In this document: piece after piece, positions 24,140 through 32,136 of the stretch
Numbering within the stretch: the stretch's first letter is position 1
How the letters are laid out: each line of letters begins with the position of its first letter
DNA from: Acidobacteriota bacterium
GTDB lineage: Bacteria; Acidobacteriota; Thermoanaerobaculia; Thermoanaerobaculales; Thermoanaerobaculaceae
Assembly: GCA_016213675.1 (NCBI GenBank)
Contig: JACQZW010000034.1
Location: 1-64,000, forward strand
Direction of reading: 5' to 3'
DNA: 64,000 bases
Program-made: the position numbers and the translations under genes
Notes under the pieces: generated by a model
What the model was told of the DNA's origin: nothing
Database searches by the model: none
The model's input: the letters and a program-made list of their open reading frames with translations, nothing else

Positions 24140-24320
24140 CGAGGGCTACGCGCCCGCCCACCCGACCAGGATTGAAGCCACCAAGCAGGGGTAAGTGGGG
24201 ACCTGCCCCTGCTGCCTTTGCTGTTCTTGCTTCAAGCCTGGGTGATGGGGCGGGCGGGCAACCCTGGAGGGTTGGGTGGGAGTGCAACTCTGGGTGGAAG
24301 GGTGGGTGTGCACCCCTGCT
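24140..24320 (-). repeat. Intergenic repeat family 'CCAGGGnTGC', copy B
   Basis: An inverted pair CCAGGATTGAAG (24166-24177) / CTTCAAGCCTGG (24230-24241) encloses a further perfect 8-bp stem AGCAGGGG/CCCCTGCT (24184-24191, 24206-24213). To the right, units read in reverse orientation (GGGCAACCCTGGAGGG, AGTGCAACTCTGGGTGG, GTGTGCACCCCTG) match the units at 14690 and 28371. No coding potential is supported between tRNA-Pro and 24490 otherwise. Confidence 0.65.
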
Positions 24321-24327
24321 TCCACGA

Positions 24328-24357
24328 ATGGCACGGAACTCGCACGTGGGCTAGACT
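24328..24357 (+). promoter_or_regulatory. Candidate promoter of the 24490 gene
   Basis: ATGGCA (24328-24333) and TAGACT (24352-24357) are 18 bases apart, with GC before the -10 as in other promoters of this window. It would give a leader of about 125 bases. Confidence 0.4.
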
Positions 24358-24489
24358 GCGCGCGCGGACGACGCCCGCTGTGCAGCCGGCGAATCCGCTG
24401 CCGGCCAGGCGAATCGGGGGTCGGCCGGCGTGACGGACGAGAGGCGATCTGACACGGCCAGTGCCAGATTGGCCCGATGGGAGAGTGGC

Positions 24490-25368
24490 ATGCGGGTAGG
24501 TGTTCGCGGAGTCTCGGTTGCGGTCGTCGTGCTCGGTGGGGTGGCCTTCGCCGGCGCTCAGGATTTCGGGGCTCAGGCCCCGACCGCAGTGGCGGCGATC
24601 AAGGGCGCCTGCGACGCTGCCGGCGGTCTTGACGCGTTTCGCAAGCTCGGGATCGTCCAGGTCGAGGTGACCCGCGAGGAGATCACCCAGGACGGCCACA
24701 CGAGCGCGATCCGAAACGGCTTCTTCTTCACCGCCCCGGGTCCGACGCCGGGCCGCATGGAAGTGCCGGAAAAGAAGGTGATCGCCGGGGACGACGGCGA
24801 CAAGGGATGGGCCGTGATCGACGGTAAGCCCGACCCCAAACCGTCCACCCAGTACATGGTGAAGCGCCTCCTGCACGGAGACCTCTTCCCGCTGCTGCTC
24901 CCGTTCAGCCTGACCTGGGAGGGGGTGAGCGTCACCGGCGTCGAGCCGGCCGAGGTGGAAGGGCGGCAGGTGTGGCGCCTCAAGGTGCAGCTCGCCCGGA
25001 CCTTCTTCTTCACGCCGCAGATCGGCACGCTGTGGACGGTGGACGTCGACCGCAAGACATACATGCTGGTCCGGGCCGAGAGCCCGGCCACCGACATCGG
25101 CAAGGGGATGGTCGCCGACGGCATGCGGTTCTCGTGGGAAGGTCCGGTGAAGGTCGGCGGCGTCTGGTTCCGCGGCACGCAGCGACTCGAAGGCGTGGAC
25201 ATGGACGGCAACCCGAAGGCGCACAACCGGGTGGACAAGATCGTCTACAAGCTGCTCCCGCCGATCGCCTCGGCGCAGCTCTTCGCCAATCCGATCCCCC
25301 CGGAGCTGCGGCCCAAGCTGCCGATCGGGAAGCCGCCGCAACAGCCGGCGGCTGCGCCCAAGAAGTAG
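24490..25368 (+). CDS. Secreted protein of unknown function
   Basis: A 292-residue protein with a clear signal peptide (VGVRGVSVAVVVLGGVAFAGA). The mature part starts with a helix (AVAAIKGACDAAGGLDAFRKL) and continues as alternating beta-strands, ending in a Pro/Ala-rich tail. The layout, with a helix packed on a long antiparallel sheet and a start like 'GGxDAFRK', recalls LolA-like outer-membrane lipoprotein-sorting proteins, but no diagnostic motif is visible. GGGAGAG precedes ATG 24490. It lies 53 bases before an exported hydrolase, possibly in one transcript. Confidence 0.6.
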   Translation: MRVGVRGVSVAVVVLGGVAFAGAQDFGAQAPTAVAAIKGACDAAGGLDAFRKLGIVQVEVTREEITQDGHTSAIRNGFFFTAPGPTPGRMEVPEKKVIAGDDGDKGWAVIDGKPDPKPSTQYMVKRLLHGDLFPLLLPFSLTWEGVSVTGVEPAEVEGRQVWRLKVQLARTFFFTPQIGTLWTVDVDRKTYMLVRAESPATDIGKGMVADGMRFSWEGPVKVGGVWFRGTQRLEGVDMDGNPKAHNRVDKIVYKLLPPIASAQLFANPIPPELRPKLPIGKPPQQPAAAPKK

Positions 25369-25421
25369 CACCACGGCCGGGGCGCCGAGGCGCCCGGCGC
25401 AGGGGTGGCGAGGAGGCGAAC

Positions 25422-26486
25422 GTGCTCGTTCAGCGCCCAGTTCTCGTGGTCCTTCTGGCGTCGACCTTCGCCCGTGGCCTGTGCGCACAGGCCACCTCGG
25501 ACCCGGCGGACCTCGCCCGTCGGGTCGGCGAGCTCCAGGCGTCACAGCAGGCCATCGAGCACCGACTCGACGAGCTGGCCAAGGCCATCGACGACATCGC
25601 CTGGGTGCAGCGTGTCGGCGACGTGGCCGAGGTGGACAAGTGGCGCATCGTCGGTCCCCCCGACGCGAACCCGAAGAACCCCACGGCGCCCGGGGCAGGC
25701 AACCCGGTCAAGTTCTACACCTACACGTTCGTCCCCCGCGACCGTGAGCCCGGCACGAAGCTGCCCATGGTGGTCCTTCCTCATGGCGGTGTGCACGCCG
25801 ACTTCGCGACCTACCACACCCACATCGTTCGCGAGCTGATCGCCCAGGGCTACGTCGTGGTGGCTCCGGAGTACCGCGGTTCGACCGGCTACGGCGAGTC
25901 GTTCTACGAGCTCATCGACTACGGCGGCCGCGAGATCGACGACACCCGGGCCGCGAAGGAGTGGGCGCTCGCGAACTTCGACTTCGTCGACCCGCACCGG
26001 GTGGGGCTGGTCGGCTGGAGCCACGGCGGTCTCATCGTCCTGATGGAGAGCTTCGCCCACCCGCAGGACTACGCGTGCGTCTTCGCCGGCGTCCCGGTCT
26101 CCGACCTCGTCATGCGGTTGGGGTACCACGACAAGGACTACGAGGACCTGTTCGCGGCCGACTACCACGTCGGCAAGACGGTCCGCCAGGACATCGCCGA
26201 GTACAAGCGCCGCTCGCCTGTCTGGAACGTCGAGAAGCTCGCCGTGCCCCTTCTCATCCACACCACGACCAACGACGAGGACGTCAACGTGATCGAGGTC
26301 GAGCACCTCGTCCAGGCCCTCAAGGCGGCCGACAAGAAGTTCGAGTACAAGACCTTCCCCGACGCACCCGGCGGCCACAGCTTCGATCGCCTCGACACCC
26401 CGGTCGCCCGGTCGATCCGGACCGAGATCTGGCAGTTTCTCGCCAGGCACCTCAAGCCCCCGCACCCGCCCAAGGCCCGGGAGTGA
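25422..26486 (+). CDS. Exported alpha/beta hydrolase (S9-like peptidase or esterase)
   Basis: A 354-residue exported hydrolase. The signal peptide (VQRPVLVVLLASTFARGLCAQ) is followed by a helical stretch (about 25-65) and an alpha/beta-hydrolase domain. The triad is predicted as Ser200 (GWSHGG), Asp285 (TTTNDEDVNV) and His319 (GGHSFDR), and the oxyanion region is LPHGG. The domain resembles the C-terminal catalytic part of prolyl oligopeptidases, but the beta-propeller is missing, so dipeptidyl-peptidase or esterase activity is equally possible. GTG 25422 follows GAGGAGGCGAA. Confidence 0.82.
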   Translation: MLVQRPVLVVLLASTFARGLCAQATSDPADLARRVGELQASQQAIEHRLDELAKAIDDIAWVQRVGDVAEVDKWRIVGPPDANPKNPTAPGAGNPVKFYTYTFVPRDREPGTKLPMVVLPHGGVHADFATYHTHIVRELIAQGYVVVAPEYRGSTGYGESFYELIDYGGREIDDTRAAKEWALANFDFVDPHRVGLVGWSHGGLIVLMESFAHPQDYACVFAGVPVSDLVMRLGYHDKDYEDLFAADYHVGKTVRQDIAEYKRRSPVWNVEKLAVPLLIHTTTNDEDVNVIEVEHLVQALKAADKKFEYKTFPDAPGGHSFDRLDTPVARSIRTEIWQFLARHLKPPHPPKARE

Positions 26487-26555
26487 GCGAGCGACTCCGT
26501 TCGGCGTCGTCGCTCCACGACGAGCCCGGGGGCACCCGCCGGGGGGCGGGGGCAC

Positions 26556-26583
26556 GTGACGCGATCGGTGGCCTTGCTAGACT
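26556..26583 (+). promoter_or_regulatory. Candidate promoter for leaderless mRNA (26591 gene)
   Basis: GTGACG (26556-26561) and TAGACT (26578-26583) are spaced by 16 bases. The ATG follows the -10 by exactly 7 bases (CCGCCCC) and there is no ribosome binding site. Confidence 0.5.
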
Positions 26584-26590
26584 CCGCCCC

Positions 26591-27418
26591 ATGCGGCTGG
26601 AGCGCGGTCTCATGCTGGTGGCGCCGGCAGTCCTCGTGTCGCTCGCCTGCGGTCGGGGTCCCCGGCCCCTGGCCGAGGTCGGGGGCCGGGCCATCACGCT
26701 CGCGGAGCTCAGTGCCGCGGTGACGGTACAGACCGGCCGGCCGATCGGCGAGGCCTCGACCGACCTCCAGGCCGCGTTGTTCGAGGCGTTCCTCGAGGAG
26801 GAGGTCGTGCTCGCCGCCTCGGGCGACCCCGGTGATCGGAACCTGCCGATCGGCCAGCGGCCGTCGCGCTGTCGTACGCTGATGGCCTCGCTGTGCGCGC
26901 CCCCTCCGCCGCCGACCGATGCCGAGATCGACGCGTTCCTCGCCCGCCGCGGCGCGACAGCAGCGCTCCCGGAGCGGATCCGGGTGCGGCAGCTCGTGCT
27001 GCCCGACCAGGCCACGGCGTCAAAGGCGCGAGAGCGGATCCGCCAGGGCGAGGACTTCGTCTCCCTTTCGCGCGAGGTCTCGCGGGCGCCAAACGCGGCC
27101 CAGGGTGGGGCGATCGGTTGGGTCGAACGCGGTCAGCTCCCGCCGGAGTTCGAGGCGGCGACGTTCGCTCTCGCGGACGGGGGAGTCAGCCTGCCGGTTC
27201 AGTCGGACTCGGGATGGCACGTATTCCAGGTCGTCGAACGGCGCGCCGCCGGTGCCGACGACGGCTCCCGAAACCGGACGCGTGACGAGGTGATGTCCCT
27301 GGCCCTCGAAACCGCGCGACGGGCGTGCCTGCGCGGGCTGGCTGCGCGGGTCGGGGTTCGGGTTGATTGCCGGGACGTGGCCTTTCCTTGTCGGAACCCA
27401 TTCGAGGACAGAACATGA
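26591..27418 (+). CDS. Parvulin-type peptidyl-prolyl isomerase, probable lipoprotein
   Basis: A 275-residue exported protein. The N-terminus ends VLVSLACG, which could be a lipobox cysteine, though the -3 position is not ideal. Residues about 25-75 resemble the SurA/PrsA N-terminal helices. A rotamase domain follows (about 125-220): RIRVRQLVLPDQATASKARERI, GEDFVSLSREVS, GGAIGWVERGQLPPEFEAATFAL, SGWHVFQVVER. It likely assists folding of envelope proteins. Its stop overlaps the next, SurA-like gene (ATGA), so the two act as a pair. Confidence 0.82.
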   Translation: MRLERGLMLVAPAVLVSLACGRGPRPLAEVGGRAITLAELSAAVTVQTGRPIGEASTDLQAALFEAFLEEEVVLAASGDPGDRNLPIGQRPSRCRTLMASLCAPPPPPTDAEIDAFLARRGATAALPERIRVRQLVLPDQATASKARERIRQGEDFVSLSREVSRAPNAAQGGAIGWVERGQLPPEFEAATFALADGGVSLPVQSDSGWHVFQVVERRAAGADDGSRNRTRDEVMSLALETARRACLRGLAARVGVRVDCRDVAFPCRNPFEDRT

Positions 27419-28368
27419 AGACAGCTCACGCGCTGCTGTTCCTGATGCTCGCCACGCCGGCGCTCGCCGACGAACCCCGCCGGCTGGTGGAGGGTATCGT
27501 CGTGCGGGTCAACGACCGGATCCTGACCACCTCCGACATGCGCCAGCGGGTCGCCGAGCGGCTTGCCGAGACCGGCCGGCCGGTTCCCCCCGAGCAGTAC
27601 CCCGACCTGGTCAGAGACGCCGCCGACGAGCTGTGCATGCTCGAGCGCGGCGTCGAGCTCAAGATCGAGGTCTCGGACGACGAGGTTTCCGCTGCGGTCA
27701 AGGAGCTCCGGGTGCAGAACCGGGTCGAGGACGAGGCCACGTTCGAGCAGATGCTCCTCAGTACCGGGATGACGCTCAAGGCGCTCCGCGCCAGGCTGCG
27801 CGACACGATGATCGTCAACCGGGTGCTGTCCCGCGAGGTCGGCAACTTCCCGATCACCGAGGAAGAGCTCCGCCAGCGGCTCGCCCGCAACGAAGAGCTC
27901 TATCGGGAGCCTGAGAAGGTCCACCTCGAGCACGTCGTCTACCCACTGGCGCCGGACGACAAGGACAGGGCCGAGAAGGAGGCAGCGGCGCGCCGCCTGG
28001 TCGCCGCCGTCCGGGCAGGAGGCGACTTCCTCGCCCTCGTCAAGCAGGAGACCGAGGCCGCACTGGCGACCGGTGGCGACCTCGGCGAGCTCGTCGATAC
28101 CGACCTGCGGGACGAGATCCGCCTTGCCGTCGCCCTGCTCAAGCCGGGCGAGGTGTCCGACCCGTTCCTCAGCCTCGCCGGGGTCCACGTGGTCCGGGTC
28201 GTCGAGCGGATCCCCTCCAAGGTCAAGCCCTTCGAGACGGTGGTCGAAGAGCTGCGCCAGCGGGAGATGTCGGAACGCTACCGGGACCGCATGACCGGCA
28301 TCGTCGAGGACCTCAAGAAGCGCTACGTCGTCGAGGTTCACCCCGAGCTGTTCCAGCCGCCGACGTAG
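27415..28368 (+). CDS. SurA-like periplasmic chaperone/PPIase
   Basis: A 317-residue protein. The signal peptide (KTAHALLFLMLATPALA) leads to a SurA N-terminal domain (GIVVRVNDRILTTSDMRQRV; TFEQMLLSTGMTLKALRARLRDTMIVNRVL). A single parvulin-like domain (about 180-285) has VHLEHVVYPLAPDD, GGDLGELVDTDL and VHVVRVVERI. SurA delivers outer-membrane proteins to BAM; clients nearby include LptD. E. coli SurA has two parvulin domains, this has one. It is coupled to the preceding PPIase. Confidence 0.82.
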   Translation: MKTAHALLFLMLATPALADEPRRLVEGIVVRVNDRILTTSDMRQRVAERLAETGRPVPPEQYPDLVRDAADELCMLERGVELKIEVSDDEVSAAVKELRVQNRVEDEATFEQMLLSTGMTLKALRARLRDTMIVNRVLSREVGNFPITEEELRQRLARNEELYREPEKVHLEHVVYPLAPDDKDRAEKEAAARRLVAAVRAGGDFLALVKQETEAALATGGDLGELVDTDLRDEIRLAVALLKPGEVSDPFLSLAGVHVVRVVERIPSKVKPFETVVEELRQREMSERYRDRMTGIVEDLKKRYVVEVHPELFQPPT

Positions 28369-28370
28369 GT

Positions 28371-28550
28371 CTGGCCCCTCCACCCGCCCCTCCAGGATTG
28401 CCCGGCCGAACACTCGGCCAGGGTTGCACATCCACCCGCCCCTCCAGGGTTGCCCACCCGACCACCCGCCCAGGGTTGAGGGAACACTGGACGGAGAAGG
28501 TACCTCGATCCTGCTTCAACCCTTCAACTCTCCAACCCTTCAACCCTCGA
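28371..28550 (+). repeat. Intergenic repeat family 'CCAGGGnTGC', copy C
   Basis: About four degenerate units (CCAGGATTGCCCGGCC, CCAGGGTTGCACATCC, CCAGGGTTGCCCACCC) end in GGGTTGA (28473-28479), paired with TCAACCC (28516-28522), then a CAACCC-rich tail like copy A. It fills the gap before the dcw promoter. No gene is supported here. Confidence 0.65.
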
Positions 28551-28572
28551 TTTCGAGCCGTTCCGAGAGGGC

Positions 28573-28601
28573 TTGACAGCCCCCCCAGTCCATACCATCA
28601 T
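28573..28601 (+). promoter_or_regulatory. dcw cluster promoter
   Basis: A perfect -35 TTGACA (28573-28578), a 17-base spacer and CATCAT (28596-28601). The predicted start, near 28608, falls inside the first MraZ-box repeat, so repressor binding would block RNA polymerase. Confidence 0.7.
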
Positions 28602-28605
28602 GGCG

Positions 28606-28640
28606 GTGGAAAAAAGTGGAAGGAAGTGGACCGCCGTGGG
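28606..28640 (+). promoter_or_regulatory. MraZ box: four 10-bp direct repeats
   Basis: GTGGA, GTGGA, GTGGA and GTGGG begin at 28606, 28616, 28626 and 28636, exactly one helical turn apart, between the promoter and mraZ. This is the form of operator that the MraZ ring is known to bind in other bacteria (regularly spaced G-rich repeats). The arrangement predicts autoregulation of the whole dcw operon. Confidence 0.82.
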
Positions 28641-28675
28641 CAATGTCCGCCACCGCGGACCCGGAACGGACGACG

Positions 28676-29116
28676 ATGCAGACGTTTCGAGGGAGCTATC
28701 AGGCCACGATCGACGACAAGGGTCGCCTGAAGCTCCCCGCGCGCCTCAAGAGTCAGCTCGATGAGTGGTTTGGCGCCCAGGTGTTCGTCACCTCGCTGTC
28801 GCCCAACGAGCTGCGCGTCTATCCGCTGGGCGTCTGGGAGGAGCTCGAGCAGCGGTTCCTCGCGCGTCCGTCGATGGATCCGCTCGTCCAGCGCCTCCTC
28901 GAGCACGCCAACTACGGGCAGGAGGACGAGCTCGACGCGCAAGGTCGTGTCCTCGTTCCGGCCCTGCTGCGGGACGTAATCGGCATCAACGGCGAGGTGG
29001 TCGTGTCGGGCCGCGGTCGCTTCCTCGCCGTGGTCGCCCGCGACCGGGCCCAGGCCGAACTGTCCAAGGCTTTTACAGCGGAAGAACTCTCCACCCTGGC
29101 GGGGATGGAGCAGTGA
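28676..29116 (+). CDS. mraZ: Transcriptional regulator MraZ
   Basis: A 146-residue MraZ with two SpoVT/AbrB-like halves: FRGSYQATIDDKGRLKLPARL (start) and YGQEDELDAQGRVLVPALLRD (about residue 80 onward). MraZ assembles into a ring and regulates the dcw operon by binding repeats upstream of its own gene; four such repeats end 36 bases before this ATG. It is the first gene of the 14-gene cluster. Confidence 0.93.
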   Translation: MQTFRGSYQATIDDKGRLKLPARLKSQLDEWFGAQVFVTSLSPNELRVYPLGVWEELEQRFLARPSMDPLVQRLLEHANYGQEDELDAQGRVLVPALLRDVIGINGEVVVSGRGRFLAVVARDRAQAELSKAFTAEELSTLAGMEQ

Positions 29117-29123
29117 GCGTGCG

Positions 29124-30056
29124 ATGGCGGAGCCGGCACACCAGCCCGTCATGGTGCGCCAGGTCGTCGACTGGCTGGCGCCGCGCCCCGGCGGCCTGGT
29201 GGTCGACGCCACCGTCGGCCTCGGCGGTCACGCGGCCGCGCTGCTCGGTGCCTGTCCGGGCCTGCGCCTGCTCGGCCTCGACGTCGACCCCGAGGCGCTC
29301 GCGGCGGCTCGCGAGCGGCTGGCAGGCTTCGGCGAACGGTCCGAGCTGGTCCAACGCTCGTACTGGGAACTCGCCGCTGTCCTCGAAGCGCGCGGCATCG
29401 AGCACGTGGACGGCGTGCTGTTCGATCTGGGGGTGTCATCCCTGCAGTTGGACTCGCCGCAACGCGGGTTCTCGTTTCGGTTCGAGGCGCCACTCGACAT
29501 GCGCTTTTCCGGCGGCGGGGTGACCGCCGCCGAGCTGCTGGCCGATGCGGACGAGGAGGAGCTGGTGCGGTGGCTTGTCGAGTACGGGGAGGAGCCGAGG
29601 GCTCGCCGCGTAGCGCGTGCGATCGCCCAGGCCCGGCGGCGCGCGACGATCGCGACGACGACCGAGCTGCGGCGGATCGTCACGGCCGCCCTCGGCGGCC
29701 GGCACGGCAAGATCGACCCCGCCACCCGGACCTTCCAGGCGCTGCGCATCGCCACCAACCGCGAGCTCGAGGGCATCCCGCTGGCTGTCGAGGCCGCCGC
29801 GCGCGCCCTGGTTCCCGGCGGCCGCGTGGCGGTCATCTCCTTCCACTCGCTCGAGGATCGACTCGTCAAGCACGCCCTGCGCCGCCTGTCGGGACGGTGC
29901 GTGTGCCCGCCCGGGTCGTTCGCCTGCCAGTGCCGCCCGGAGTCGCTGGTCGAGGTGCTCACCCCTCACCCGGCGCGGCCGGACCGCGACGAGGAGCGGA
30001 CGAACCCGCGGGCACGGTCGGCGAAGCTGCGGGTGGCGGCGCGGAGGGCGTCGTGA
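29124..30056 (+). CDS. rsmH: 16S rRNA m4C1402 methyltransferase RsmH
   Basis: A 310-residue SAM-dependent methyltransferase (formerly MraW). The SAM motif is VVDATVGLGGHAAALL; LFDLGVSSLQLDSPQRGFSF, IDPATRTFQALRIATNRELE and VISFHSLEDRLVKHA are hallmark blocks. It N4-methylates C1402 of 16S rRNA. It starts 7 bases after mraZ, the only clear gap in an otherwise overlapping operon. A CxC-rich stretch (RCVCPPGSFACQC) near the end could bind metal. Confidence 0.95.
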   Translation: MAEPAHQPVMVRQVVDWLAPRPGGLVVDATVGLGGHAAALLGACPGLRLLGLDVDPEALAAARERLAGFGERSELVQRSYWELAAVLEARGIEHVDGVLFDLGVSSLQLDSPQRGFSFRFEAPLDMRFSGGGVTAAELLADADEEELVRWLVEYGEEPRARRVARAIAQARRRATIATTTELRRIVTAALGGRHGKIDPATRTFQALRIATNRELEGIPLAVEAAARALVPGGRVAVISFHSLEDRLVKHALRRLSGRCVCPPGSFACQCRPESLVEVLTPHPARPDRDEERTNPRARSAKLRVAARRAS

Positions 30057-30445
30057 AGGTGCTCTCCTATCGTCCGTCCAACTCGTGGCTGCAACGGCAG
30101 CTCGACGAGCGCTGGCGCGCGTGGTTGACCCGCTGCTGCGCCGGGGCCGCGGTCGTCGGTGTGGCGCTCGGTGCGCTCGTCGGGCCGCGCCAGCAGAACG
30201 TCCGGCTGCGCTATGAGATCGCCCAACGCGGTGCCAGCGTCGCGGAGCTCGAACGGTCACGCCGGCGGCTGCTCCTCGAGCGCGAGGCGCTGACCTCGCC
30301 GGGCTCGTTGGCCCGGGAGCTGCCCGACCTCGGCCTCGAACTGGTGACCCGGGAACGGGTCGCGTACCTGACCGCGGACGGCCGGATCGTCGCGGCGCCG
30401 ACGCGCCCGCCCCGGCCGGCGCGGCCCGCCCAGGAGCCGCGCTGA
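30053..30445 (+). CDS. ftsL: Cell division protein FtsL
   Basis: A 130-residue bitopic membrane protein: a short basic N-terminus, one transmembrane helix (about residues 27-44: CCAGAAVVGVALGALVG) and a leucine-zipper-like coiled coil (VRLRYEIAQRGASVAELERSRRRLLLEREAL). The position between rsmH and ftsI and this layout identify it as FtsL. It would act with FtsQ and FtsB. GTG 30053 overlaps the rsmH stop. Confidence 0.8.
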   Translation: MKVLSYRPSNSWLQRQLDERWRAWLTRCCAGAAVVGVALGALVGPRQQNVRLRYEIAQRGASVAELERSRRRLLLEREALTSPGSLARELPDLGLELVTRERVAYLTADGRIVAAPTRPPRPARPAQEPR

Positions 30446-32136
30446 TGCTGTCGCCCTCGCGTGCCCGCCTGCTGCACGGCGCTCTCGTGCTGTGGGCCAT
30501 CCTGGTCGTCGCGCGGCTGGCGCAGGTCCAGCTCCTGCAGCACGACGAGTGGCAGGCGGAAGCCACGGAGCAGCAGGAGCAGATCGTCGAGGTCCAGGCG
30601 CCTCGCGGCGACATCCTGACCCGGGACGGTCGGGTCCTGGCGGGCTCGCTGGAGCGCATGACGGTCTGCGCCAACCCGCGTCGCGTTCCCCGCGCGCAGT
30701 GGGCCGCCGTCGCGCGCAAGCTCTCGCCGGCGACCGGTCTCTCCGAACGCGAGATCAACGCACGCTTCGCGTCGGCCGCCGGGTTCCTCTACCTCGCCAA
30801 GGACCTCGATCCTGAGGTCGAGCGGACAGTCGCCCGCCTCGGACAAGAGGGCGTGTGGACCGAGCGCAGCGAGCGTCGCCTCTACCCGCACGGCGAATTC
30901 GCCGGGCCGGTGGTCGGCTTCGTCAACGGCGAGGAGCGTGGTCAGGCGGGCCTCGAGGGGTTCTTCGAGTCGACGCTGCGCGGTGCGCCGAGCCGATACC
31001 ACCTGGTGCGCGACGGCAAGAGCGTCGGCACCCCGCTCGACCTCTCGCTCGAGCGCGAGGGGCGGGCCGGGCTCTCGCTCCGCACCTCCCTCGACAGCCG
31101 CATCCAGCTCGTCGTCGAGGAAGAGCTCGGCCGCACCATGGCCGAGATCGGCGCACGCGGCGCGACCGCGGTGGTCATGGACCCGTGGACGGGCGAGCTG
31201 CTGGCAGTCGTCTCGCTGCCCGCCTACGACCCGGCCCGACCCGGCCAGATCCCGGCCGAGCTTCGCCGCAACCGCGCCGCCGAGGACGCGTTGGAGCCCG
31301 GCTCCACGTTCAAGCCGGTGGTGATCGCGGCGGCCCTGGCGGCCGGCGTTCTCACGCCGTACGAGCTGGTGGACTGCTCCGGCGGTGGCGTCCAGGTGGC
31401 CGGCGTGTTCATCCGCGACCACGCGAACTACGGGCTGCTGCCGGTCCGCCAGGTGCTCGCGCAGTCGTCGAACGCCGGAACGATCCGCATTGCCCACCGG
31501 ATGGGCCCGGCCCAGCTCGACGCGACGATCCGCGGCCTCGGGTTCGGCCAGACCACCGGCGTCGAGCTGCCCGCCGAGGCGCGCGGCATCTACCGCACGA
31601 CGGACCGCTGGTCGGCACTCTCCCGGGCGGGGCTCGCGCTGGGCCAGGAGATCTCCGCGTCCGCGCTGCAGATCGCGCGCGCCTATGCGGCGATCGGCAA
31701 CGGCGGGACCCTGGTGCGCCCGCGCCTCGTGCTCGAGACGATCGACGGGAGCACCGGCCGCGTCGTCACGCCGTACGTGCCCGATCCGGGTCGCCGGGTG
31801 CTGCCCGCCGAGGTGGCGCGCCAGGTCGCCGGCATGCTGCAGGCCGTGGTCGACGAGGGCACCGGCAAGTCGGCTCGCGTCGAGGGGTACCACGCGGCGG
31901 GCAAGACCGGCACGGCGCAGAAAGCGGGTGTCGGCGGCTACGGCGGCGGAATGCACGCGGCGTGGTTCGCCGGCTTCCTGCCGCGCGAGCACCCGCGGGT
32001 GGTCATCGTGGTGTGCGTCGACCAGCCGGAGAAGACGTTCTGGGCCGCCGACGTGGCCGCGCCGGCGTTCGGCCGGATCGCCACGCGGCTGGTGACGCTC
32101 CTCGGCATGCTGCCGCTGGAAGGGGAGCAGGCGTGA
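30445..32136 (+). CDS. ftsI: Division transpeptidase FtsI (PBP3)
   Basis: A 563-residue class B penicillin-binding protein. An N-terminal transmembrane anchor (LLHGALVLWAILVVARLAQVQ) precedes the dimerisation domain (EVQAPRGDILTRDGRVLA) and the transpeptidase domain with Ser287 in STFK, SSN near 340 and KTG at Lys487. It cross-links septal peptidoglycan. There are no PASTA repeats. The ATG shares one base with the ftsL stop (TGATG). Confidence 0.94.
   Translation: MLSPSRARLLHGALVLWAILVVARLAQVQLLQHDEWQAEATEQQEQIVEVQAPRGDILTRDGRVLAGSLERMTVCANPRRVPRAQWAAVARKLSPATGLSEREINARFASAAGFLYLAKDLDPEVERTVARLGQEGVWTERSERRLYPHGEFAGPVVGFVNGEERGQAGLEGFFESTLRGAPSRYHLVRDGKSVGTPLDLSLEREGRAGLSLRTSLDSRIQLVVEEELGRTMAEIGARGATAVVMDPWTGELLAVVSLPAYDPARPGQIPAELRRNRAAEDALEPGSTFKPVVIAAALAAGVLTPYELVDCSGGGVQVAGVFIRDHANYGLLPVRQVLAQSSNAGTIRIAHRMGPAQLDATIRGLGFGQTTGVELPAEARGIYRTTDRWSALSRAGLALGQEISASALQIARAYAAIGNGGTLVRPRLVLETIDGSTGRVVTPYVPDPGRRVLPAEVARQVAGMLQAVVDEGTGKSARVEGYHAAGKTGTAQKAGVGGYGGGMHAAWFAGFLPREHPRVVIVVCVDQPEKTFWAADVAAPAFGRIATRLVTLLGMLPLEGEQA

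Noticed and set aside
24329-24343. Second sigma-54-like site (TGGCACG-N4-TCGC)
   Set aside because: The -12 element has TCGC in place of TTGC, and a sigma-70-type -10 TAGACT follows, so a sigma-54 call is not supported.
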